From the NCBI GenBank assembly GCA_964456255.1, contig CAYWDZ010000120.1:1-9545 (forward strand): a DNA stretch of 9,545 bases, in the 5' to 3' direction. A program made the position numbers and the translations under genes. This DNA is from ZC4RG30 sp964456255. GTDB lineage: Bacteria; Pseudomonadota; Gammaproteobacteria; Steroidobacterales; Steroidobacteraceae. Positions 1 to 6,153 of the stretch are shown in pieces; the first letter of the stretch is position 1, and each line of letters starts with the position of its first letter. The notes beneath the pieces are model-generated. The model worked only from the letters and a program-made list of their open reading frames with translations, searched no databases and was not told where the DNA came from.

Positions 1-1
1 G

Positions 2-1558
2 CTGTCGATGAAGACCGCCTGGCAGGAAGGGGGGCAGCGCAAGTCAGTGGTCGCGCCGGTGTCGTTGATCGTGTCGGCCTTTGCTCCGGTGGCGGATGTG
101 CGGCGCACGCTGACGCCGCAGCTGGTTACCGATGCGGGGGCCACGCGGTTGTTGTGGATCGACCTGGGAGCCGGGCAGGCGCGACTGGGTGCATCGATCC
201 TGGCGCAGGTGTACGGCGCGCTTGGCGCCGTGCCGCCTGACCTGGATTCGCCCCAGCTGTTGAAGGGTTTTGCCCAGGCACTGCGTGCCGCGCGCCAACG
301 CGGTCTGTTGCTGGCGTATCACGATGTGTCGGACGGCGGCGTGTTTGCCACGCTGACCGAGATGGCCTTTGCCAGCCGCTGCGGCGTCGAGGCGGCATTG
401 CCCGTCGGCCCCGAGGGCCTGGCCGCGCGGCTGTTTGCCGAGGAGGCGGGCGCGGTGATCCAGGTGCGCGCTGCGGATGTGCCGACGGTGCTGCACGTCT
501 TTGCCTCCGGCGGCCTTGCCGATTGCGTCCACGATGTCGGCGCGCCCACTGCAGCCATGCAGCTGCATTTCACGGGCGGCGGTGAACAAGTGACTCTGGA
601 CTGGGTCGAGGCGCGCCGCGCCTGGAGCGAGACTTCGCATCGCATGCGTCTGCAGCGCGATGATCCGGCCAGCGCAGCCGAGGAATTTGCCGCGCAACTG
701 GATGCTTCCGACCCGGGGCTTCAGGTGCAGCTGGATTTCGATGCGCAGGCTGACATTGCGGCGCCGTTCATCCATCGTGGCGCGCGGCCGGCCGTGGCCG
801 TGCTGCGCGAGCAGGGTGTGAACAGCCAGTCGGAAATGGCCGCCGTGCTGGATCTGGCCGGGTTCGAAGCCCATGACATCCACATGAGCGACCTGCTCGC
901 GGGCAGCCGCAACCTGCAGCAGTTCCGTGGCCTGGTGGCCTGCGGCGGCTTTTCGTACGGCGATGTGCTGGGGGCGGGCGAGGGGTGGGCCAAGTCCATC
1001 CTGTTCCACGAGCGCACGCGCGCGGAGTTCGCGCGCTTCTTCGAACGCAGCGACACCTTCACATTGGGTGTGTGCAATGGCTGCCAGATGATGGCGGCGC
1101 TCAAGCAGCTGGTGCCGGGGGCCGAGCACTGGCCGCGCTTCGTGCGCAATCGCTCCGAGCAGTTCGAGGGCCGCTTCAGTCTGGTGGAAATCCTGGAATC
1201 ACCTTCCGTCCTGTTGGCAGGCATGGCCGGGTCGCGCCTGCCGATCGCCGTGGCGCATGGCGAGGGGCGTGCCGAATTTGCCAGCGACGGTCAACGTGGT
1301 GAGCTGGTCGGTGCAGGGCAGATTGCCTTTCGCTATGTGGACAACCGCGGCGCTGTGGCCAGCACTTACCCGGCCAATCCCAATGGTTCGCCACTGGGAA
1401 TCGCCGCGGTGACCAGCTGCGATGGGCGTGTGCTGATCACGATGCCGCATCCCGAGCGCTCGTTCCGCATCGTGCAGAATTCCTGGTATCCCCCTGTCAC
1501 CGGTGAATTCAGCGGCTGGATGCGCATGTTCCGCAATGCGCGTGTTTGGGTAAACTGA
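2..1558 (+). CDS. purL: Phosphoribosylformylglycinamidine synthase, C-terminal part (5' end outside window)
   Basis: FGAM synthase (FGAR amidotransferase) performs the fourth step of de novo purine synthesis, converting FGAR, glutamine and ATP to FGAM in the cytosol. The frame is open from base 2, so this is the last ~518 residues of a protein usually near 1290 aa in Gammaproteobacteria. Counting from the Met at base 8, residues ~1-225 match the end of the second PurM-like synthase half (LSMKTAWQEGG, LLLAYHDVSDGG). Residues ~261-516 form the class I glutamine amidotransferase domain: VLREQGVNSQSEMA, CGGFSYGDVLGAGEGWAKS, the nucleophile Cys356 in GVCNGCQM, and the His481/Glu483 pair in MPHPERSFR. 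The end (NSWYPP, MRMFRNAR) matches the usual PurL C terminus, so the gene is intact at this side. All catalytic residues of the glutaminase domain are present. The next gene starts a few tens of bases downstream on the same strand. Identification is very secure; only the start is unseen. Confidence 0.98.
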   Translation: MSMKTAWQEGGQRKSVVAPVSLIVSAFAPVADVRRTLTPQLVTDAGATRLLWIDLGAGQARLGASILAQVYGALGAVPPDLDSPQLLKGFAQALRAARQRGLLLAYHDVSDGGVFATLTEMAFASRCGVEAALPVGPEGLAARLFAEEAGAVIQVRAADVPTVLHVFASGGLADCVHDVGAPTAAMQLHFTGGGEQVTLDWVEARRAWSETSHRMRLQRDDPASAAEEFAAQLDASDPGLQVQLDFDAQADIAAPFIHRGARPAVAVLREQGVNSQSEMAAVLDLAGFEAHDIHMSDLLAGSRNLQQFRGLVACGGFSYGDVLGAGEGWAKSILFHERTRAEFARFFERSDTFTLGVCNGCQMMAALKQLVPGAEHWPRFVRNRSEQFEGRFSLVEILESPSVLLAGMAGSRLPIAVAHGEGRAEFASDGQRGELVGAGQIAFRYVDNRGAVASTYPANPNGSPLGIAAVTSCDGRVLITMPHPERSFRIVQNSWYPPVTGEFSGWMRMFRNARVWVN

Positions 1559-1594
1559 CGCGCGTTCAACAGCATGACACGGGGGTTGAAGCGC

Positions 1595-2473
1595 ATGATT
1601 CGATCCAGGCAACTGGCCAGCCCGTTCGCGATGGTCGCCGCCCTGACCGCGGTTTGCGCAGCCACTGCTGCAATGGCTGCCAGCTCCAGCAAGGCTGCCA
1701 CCACGCCGCACAAGCCATTCCAGATACTCGGCAATACCTACTACGTGGGTACGGCCGGTGTGTCCTCGATACTCATCGTTTCCGACTATGGATCGGTCCT
1801 CATCGACGGCGGACCGGCAGAGGCAGCCAGACAGGTGGCCGCAAACATCGAAGCACTCGGCTTCAAGCTGGGCGACGTGAAGGCCATTCTGGTCTCGCAT
1901 GCACATTCCGAGCATGTCGGCGGCATCGCCGAACTGCAGCGGCTGACCGGTGCAAAGGTGTATGCATTACGGCCCGCGCAGCAGGTGCTCGAGAAGGGCG
2001 TCCTGGCGAAGGATGATCCCCAGTACGGTTCGAAGACGGCCTCCTTCCCCAAACTCGAACGCGTGTGGGTGGTGCAGGACGACCAGTTGCTCGGCGTCGG
2101 CAATGTTCGGGTGCGTGCCCTTGCCACCCCGGGTCACACCGCGGGCGGCGCCAGCTGGAGCTGGGATGCGTGTGAGGGCAGCAAGTGCCTGCAGGCGGTG
2201 TATGCCGACAGCCTGGCTGCCGATGGCGAGGGCAAGTACCGGTTCAAGGATCACCCGGATGTTCTGCAGTCCTTCGAGAGCAGCTTTGCACGGCTGGAAG
2301 GTGTGCCCTGCCAGCTGCTGCTCACTCCGCACCCCGATGCGTCCGGCGGACTGGCGCGCCTCGAGCAGGCCGGCAATGATGCGGACAAACTCAAGGACGA
2401 CTCGGCCTGCAGGAAATATGTACAGCAGGCGCGGACCGACCTGGCCAAACGACTGGCCGACGAGGGCGGCTGA
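1595..2473 (+). CDS. Subclass B3-like metallo-beta-lactamase-fold hydrolase, exported, with HxHxEH metal motif
   Basis: Predicted exported zinc hydrolase, 292 aa, most like subclass B3 metallo-beta-lactamases, which open beta-lactam rings in the periplasm. A signal peptide (MIRSRQLASP, then an Ala-rich hydrophobic core) probably ends near AMA(28). Metal-site residues are H102, H104, E106 and H107 in SHAHSEHVGG, H181 in TPGHTAGG, and H246 in LLTPHPDASGG. The order and the phrases TPGHT and TPHPD are typical of B3. Cysteines in VPCQLLL and DSACRKY probably form the C-terminal disulfide known in this subclass. The oddity is E106: B3 enzymes normally have Asp (standard position 120) there. I chose ATG 1595 because a G-rich stretch (1581-1585) lies 9 bases upstream and the signal peptide then has a short basic start; ATG 1574 in the same frame would add seven residues and has no visible Shine-Dalgarno. 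The gene follows purL by ~36 bases and may share its transcript. Fold confidence is high; true beta-lactamase activity is unproven and may be altered by the Asp-to-Glu change. Confidence 0.88.
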   Translation: MIRSRQLASPFAMVAALTAVCAATAAMAASSSKAATTPHKPFQILGNTYYVGTAGVSSILIVSDYGSVLIDGGPAEAARQVAANIEALGFKLGDVKAILVSHAHSEHVGGIAELQRLTGAKVYALRPAQQVLEKGVLAKDDPQYGSKTASFPKLERVWVVQDDQLLGVGNVRVRALATPGHTAGGASWSWDACEGSKCLQAVYADSLAADGEGKYRFKDHPDVLQSFESSFARLEGVPCQLLLTPHPDASGGLARLEQAGNDADKLKDDSACRKYVQQARTDLAKRLADEGG

Positions 2474-2552
2474 GCGGAAATCTGCCGGTGTGCCGTCAAC
2501 CACATGGCGGCTCCGGCGTTGCAGGTTCTCGTACCGGTTCTTGAACGAGCCC

Positions 2553-2557
2553 AGGAG
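2553..2557 (+). promoter_or_regulatory. Shine-Dalgarno AGGAG that points to a TTG start for the DUF1800 gene
   Basis: AGGAG sits 6 bases before TTG at 2564. The in-frame ATG at 2504 has no purine-rich site upstream. The motif, its spacing and the family's usual N terminus agree on TTG as the start. Confidence 0.7.
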
Positions 2558-2563
2558 ACCGCC

Positions 2564-3997
2564 TTGTCAACCGATGCCGCGATCGCTGCCAACCGCTTCG
2601 GCTACGGGGCCCGGCCCGGAGACCTCGCCAGGCTGGGTTCCCGGGCCCGGGACAGCCTGCTGGCACAACTGGACGGTGCGCCGCCGCTGCTGAGCGATCC
2701 GGCCCTGTCCGGTTCCCGCCAGTTGCTGGCGCAGACCTACGCACAGCGCGAACAGGCGCTGGCTGGCAGGGCTGGCGGAGCGGCACCGAACCAGCAGGAC
2801 CCGCAAGCCGCGCAGGCGGCCAAGCTCGGTCAGCTGCTGCGGGAAGTTTTCCTGCCGGCCTACACGGCCGACGTCGCTGCGCGCGCGCAGGCGGCCATCA
2901 CCAGTGACCGGGATTTCCTCGAGCGCCTGGTGCATTTCTGGAGCAACCACTTCGCCATATCGGTGGACAAGGCTGCGGTACTGGGGCTGCCCGGAACGAT
3001 GGAGCGCGAGGCGATCCGGCCGCACGTGCTCGGCAAGTTCGGCGACATGCTGCTGGCCGTGGAGCAGCACCCCGGCATGTTGCTGTACCTCGACAATCAG
3101 CAGTCCATCGGCCCCCATTCGCAAGTCGCGCAGCTGGCCAACCGTCGCGGACGCGACCTGGGCCTGAACGAAAACCTCGGCCGCGAGATCCTGGAACTGC
3201 ATACGCTGGGCGTGGATGCGGGCTACACGCAGGCCGATGTGCGCGCGCTGGCCACGATGATCACGGGCTGGTCAGTCGGTGGTGGCGCGGTCGAGGCACG
3301 CGGCCCGGCTGCGCAGTTGCGCGGCGGTGGTGAACCAGGCGCCTTCTTCTTTCGCGCTGCCTTCCATGAGCCGGGGGCCCAGCAACTGCTCGGCAAGCGC
3401 TACGGCGAGGACGGCCTGGGCCAGGGCGTCAGCGCGCTGCGCGATCTGGCCGTCAATGCGCATACCGCGCGCCATGTGAGCACCAAGCTCGCGCGACACT
3501 TCGTTGCCGATGATCCGCCTGCCGCACTGGTGGATCGCCTGACGCGCGCATGGCTGGATTCGCGCGGCGACCTGCCCACGGTGTACCGCGCGCTGATCAA
3601 TTCCCCCGAGAGCTGGCAGCAGCCGCTGGCCAAGTACAAGACGCCGGCCGACTACATCTACTCGGCGTTTCGCGCCCTGGCGATGCCCTTCCAGGGCAGG
3701 CCGGTGGAACTGCGGTTGTTCGAGATGCTGGGCCAGCGCAGCTTTCAGCCGGGGTCGCCCGCTGGCTGGCCCGATCGCAGCGCGGACTGGGATGGCTCCT
3801 CCGCATTGCTCAAGCGGCTGGAACTTGCGCAGCAACTGGGCCAGCGGCTCGGCACTGCGCGCAATGCCGCAGCGCTTGCCGAAGCCGCGCTTGGGCCGGT
3901 GCTCTCTGCCGATACGCGCACGGCGATTGCACGTGCGCAGGATGGTGCGCAGGCCCTGACGCTGTTGCTTGCAGCCCCTGAATTCATGCGTCGTTGA
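2564..3997 (+). CDS. DUF1800 family protein
   Basis: Member of the DUF1800 family (function unknown), 477 aa from the chosen start. The N terminus STDAAIAANRFGYGARPGD is the standard opening of the family. Other conserved blocks are LVHFWSNHFAIS (His124, Trp126, His129), ENLGREILELHTLG (203-216) followed by GYTQADVRALATMITGWS, then HVSTKLARHFVADDPP, and DYIYSAFRAL near the C terminus. I chose TTG 2564 over ATG 2504 because of AGGAG six bases upstream and because the extra 20 residues from 2504 look unlike the family. No signal peptide or membrane segment is visible with this start. The stop lies 11 bases before the DUF1501 start, an arrangement known for this pair in many bacteria and implying co-translation and a joint role. 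The His/Glu-rich conserved blocks could bind metal or be catalytic, but this is speculation. Family assignment is firm; biochemical function is unknown. Confidence 0.93.
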   Translation: MSTDAAIAANRFGYGARPGDLARLGSRARDSLLAQLDGAPPLLSDPALSGSRQLLAQTYAQREQALAGRAGGAAPNQQDPQAAQAAKLGQLLREVFLPAYTADVAARAQAAITSDRDFLERLVHFWSNHFAISVDKAAVLGLPGTMEREAIRPHVLGKFGDMLLAVEQHPGMLLYLDNQQSIGPHSQVAQLANRRGRDLGLNENLGREILELHTLGVDAGYTQADVRALATMITGWSVGGGAVEARGPAAQLRGGGEPGAFFFRAAFHEPGAQQLLGKRYGEDGLGQGVSALRDLAVNAHTARHVSTKLARHFVADDPPAALVDRLTRAWLDSRGDLPTVYRALINSPESWQQPLAKYKTPADYIYSAFRALAMPFQGRPVELRLFEMLGQRSFQPGSPAGWPDRSADWDGSSALLKRLELAQQLGQRLGTARNAAALAEAALGPVLSADTRTAIARAQDGAQALTLLLAAPEFMRR

Positions 3998-4001
3998 GGA
4001 G
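3996..4001 (+). promoter_or_regulatory. Shine-Dalgarno GAGGAG for the DUF1501 gene
   Basis: GAGGAG overlaps the stop codon of the DUF1800 gene and stands 7 bases before ATG 4009. This fixes the DUF1501 start at 4009 rather than at the in-frame TTG 3994, which lies partly inside the site. The position favours translational coupling of the two genes. Confidence 0.8.
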
Positions 4002-4008
4002 AATCGAA

Positions 4009-5223
4009 ATGGATCATCGACGTAGACATCTGTTGCGCTCCGCGGTGGCTGCGAGCATTGCCGCCAGCGGTGGATTGCTGGCCACGCGCATCAGCTTCGC
4101 AGGGCAGGACGCCGGCCAGCGGCGATTCGTATTCGTGCTGCTGCGCGGAGCGCTGGATGGTCTGGCGGCAGTGCCGCCTGTTGGTGATCGTGACTATGCG
4201 CGGCTGCGCGGCGAACTGGATCTTTCGCAGGCCGCGGAACTGCATCGACTCGACGACCTGTTCGCGCTGCATCCTTCGCTTACTTTCATGGCGGACCTGT
4301 GGCGGGACAAGCAGCTGGCCGTGGCGCATGCGGTAGCCACGTCATATCGCGAGCGCTCGCATTTCGATGCGCAGGATGTGCTGGAGAGCGGTGTGGCCAC
4401 TCCGCATGGCTCCCAGTCCGGCTGGCTCAATCGCGCGCTGGCCGCGCTGCCGAAGCAGGGCGCCGGACGCAATGCCGGCATTGCGCTCGGGTCGAATGTT
4501 CCGCTGGCCATGCGTGGGGCCACCGAGGTTGCGTCTTGGTCGCCGGGCACCTTGCCGGAACTGGACGACGATACGTTGAATCGCATCGGCCAGATGTATG
4601 GCGCTGACAGCCTGCTGTCGCAGCGCCTGTCCGAAGCGCTGGGGGCCGACGCCGTGGCGGGCGCCAGTGATGGGATGAACGGCATGAACAGGCAGGGCCG
4701 CGGCGGGCAGCAGGTGGACCAGGTGGCCCGAGCCGCCGCCAATTTCCTGGTGCAGCCGGATGGACCCAGCGTCGCGATGTTCGACACCAGCGGCTGGGAT
4801 ACGCATGCCAACCAGGGCGCTGACCAGGGAGCGCTGGCGCTGCGCCTGCGTGGCCTCGATGCAGGACTCAAGGCCTTGCGCGACGGATTGGGCGCCAGCT
4901 GGGATCGCACCGCCGTGCTGGTGGCGACGGAATTCGGACGCACGGTCGCCGTCAACGGCACGCGCGGCACGGACCATGGCACCGGTACGGCCGCCTTCCT
5001 GCTAGGCGGTGCGGTGCGTGGCGGGCGTGTGCTTGGCGACTGGCCTGGCCTGAAGTCGGCCCAGCTCTACCAGGGCCGCGACCTGATGCCAACCACCGAC
5101 CTGCGCAGCCTGATCAAGTCGGTGCTGCGTGATCACCTGCAGGTGCCGCAGAAGCAGCTGGAAACCGAGGTGTTTCCGGACAGCGCAGCCGCGGGCTACC
5201 TGACGGATCTGGTCCGCGGCTGA
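4009..5223 (+). CDS. DUF1501 family protein with Tat-type signal peptide
   Basis: Member of the DUF1501 family, 404 aa, thought to share the alkaline phosphatase/sulfatase fold; substrate unknown. The N terminus MDHRRRHLLRS followed by an Ala/Gly hydrophobic stretch ending near ISFA fits a twin-arginine signal (RRxLL variant of RRxFLK), suggesting export in folded form to the periplasm. Family blocks are RRFVFVLLRGALDGLAAVPP after the signal, DTSGWDTHANQG (Asp259, Asp264, His266), VATEFGRTV (Glu308, Arg311) and GTDHGTGTA (Asp322, His323). The spaced Asp/His residues resemble the metal ligands of the superfamily, which I infer rather than see proved. A low-complexity linker (GMNGMNRQGRGG) lies near residues 222-235. 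The gene is coupled to the upstream DUF1800 gene. Length is normal for the family and no damage is visible. Alternatives such as a true phosphatase or sulfatase cannot be excluded. Confidence 0.93.
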   Translation: MDHRRRHLLRSAVAASIAASGGLLATRISFAGQDAGQRRFVFVLLRGALDGLAAVPPVGDRDYARLRGELDLSQAAELHRLDDLFALHPSLTFMADLWRDKQLAVAHAVATSYRERSHFDAQDVLESGVATPHGSQSGWLNRALAALPKQGAGRNAGIALGSNVPLAMRGATEVASWSPGTLPELDDDTLNRIGQMYGADSLLSQRLSEALGADAVAGASDGMNGMNRQGRGGQQVDQVARAAANFLVQPDGPSVAMFDTSGWDTHANQGADQGALALRLRGLDAGLKALRDGLGASWDRTAVLVATEFGRTVAVNGTRGTDHGTGTAAFLLGGAVRGGRVLGDWPGLKSAQLYQGRDLMPTTDLRSLIKSVLRDHLQVPQKQLETEVFPDSAAAGYLTDLVRG

Positions 5224-5419
5224 CCGCACCCGCGCAACCTGCCCGCACAAAGACCCTGGACTTGCACGGGCCCGGCCATCTCAGGTGGTCGCGGGTTCGG
5301 CAAATAACCCCTTGTGCGCAATCGCTTCGTCCAGCGAATGCGGTGGAAGGTATGGTCCGCGCTGACGATGCCCAGCGGCGGGTTGTTGGAGTACGATACC
5401 GCGCACAAGGAGAACTTCA

Positions 5420-6052
5420 ATGCTGCAAAGAAATCTGTTTCCGCTGGTCGTTCTGGTTGCACTTGCCCCGTTGGCTCATGCAGTTCCGGATGCTGGCGGT
5501 GGCCCCGCTCGCGCCGGTGGGCCTGCACAGCCTGCGCCGCCCCCACCGCCTGACCCGGCAAAAGCCAAGAAGGCTTTCACCATCGGATACGAGGAGTATC
5601 AGATGGCGTCGGGACTCGAGAACGCTGGCGCCACGATGTCCGGCGAAGCCGCGATGCGTAACAAGGAAGCGGTCACCGCGGCCTTCACCCGCTCCCGCGA
5701 CAGGTTCCGCGTTGCCGCGCAAGCCGGTCCGGACAAGAAGGAAGCCTGGAACATGCTGGGCTACACCAGCCGCAAGCTGGGCGACTATGAGGAGTCGCTG
5801 GCGGCCTACGAAAAGGCGCTGGCACTGGCTCCGGATTATCCCGAGGCGATCGAGTACCGCGCGGAGTTGTACCTGCTCACCGGGAAGCTGGCGCTGGTGA
5901 AAGAGGCCTATGCCTCGCTGCAGAAGTCCATGCCCGAGTATGCGCAGACGCTCAAGACCGCGATGAATGACTGGCTCAAGGCCAAGAAGACAGCGCCGGG
6001 CCTGTCCGAAGCCGAGCGCACGGAATTCGCCGCCTGGGTGGCGAAGCTGTAG
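5420..6052 (+). CDS. Small secreted tetratricopeptide-repeat protein
   Basis: Protein of 210 aa with TPR repeats, which usually mediate protein-protein contacts. Residues 1-21 (MLQRNLFPLVVLVALAPLAHA) are a classical Sec signal peptide with likely cleavage after AHA. Residues ~23-46 are a Gly/Ala/Pro-rich linker containing a run of six prolines. Residues ~107-140 form a clear TPR (AWNMLGYTSRKLGDYEESLAAYEKAL..P) and ~141-174 a weaker second one (AIEYRAELYLLTGKLALVKEAY). The region 47-105 is helical-looking and may hold a degenerate repeat. AAGGAGA at 5407-5413 is a strong Shine-Dalgarno seven to eight bases before ATG 5420. The 196-base gap after the DUF1501 gene suggests a separate promoter, but I found no convincing -35/-10 pair (TACGAT at 5392 is the best -10-like hexamer, without a good partner). 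Probably periplasmic. The partner is unknown; the adjacent DUF1800/DUF1501 proteins are candidates by position only. Confidence 0.85.
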   Translation: MLQRNLFPLVVLVALAPLAHAVPDAGGGPARAGGPAQPAPPPPPDPAKAKKAFTIGYEEYQMASGLENAGATMSGEAAMRNKEAVTAAFTRSRDRFRVAAQAGPDKKEAWNMLGYTSRKLGDYEESLAAYEKALALAPDYPEAIEYRAELYLLTGKLALVKEAYASLQKSMPEYAQTLKTAMNDWLKAKKTAPGLSEAERTEFAAWVAKL

Positions 6053-6062
6053 CTGACGTTCC

Positions 6063-6099
6063 GGTTGCACGGTGCCGCTGAGGCAGGCACCGTGCAACC
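6063..6099. terminator. Perfect 14-bp inverted repeat between converging genes; probable bidirectional terminator
   Basis: The arms GGTTGCACGGTGCC (6063-6076) and GGCACCGTGCAACC (6086-6099) pair perfectly around a 9-base loop. The hairpin lies 10 bases after the TPR stop and about 54 bases beyond the efflux-pump stop, where two transcription units converge. Neither side has a clear run of T, so classical intrinsic termination is not fully met. It could instead block RNA 3' decay, or be a copy of a dispersed repeat. Confidence 0.6.
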
Positions 6100-6153
6100 C
6101 GCCGCATCCGCGCACTCCAGCGGCTGCGTCCCCGTTACCTGTGCATGGCCGCC

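Noticed and set aside
44..1129. 361-codon - strand open frame opposite purL
   Set aside because: Antisense to a fully conserved purL; composition rich in Arg, His and Gln with no recognisable motif.
3994..4008. TTG at 3994 as start of the DUF1501 gene
   Set aside because: It overlaps the GAGGAG ribosome site that correctly spaces ATG 4009, and the Tat-type N terminus fits the ATG.
5187..5221. 8-bp inverted repeat AGCCGCGG/CCGCGGCT at the end of the DUF1501 gene as terminator
   Set aside because: The 19-base loop is long, the repeat lies in codons up to the stop, and no T-run follows; short GC palindromes like this are expected by chance here.
5362..5397. Promoter for the TPR gene from CTGACG and TACGAT
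   Set aside because: The spacing between the hexamers is 24 bases and both match consensus weakly; not supportable from sequence alone.
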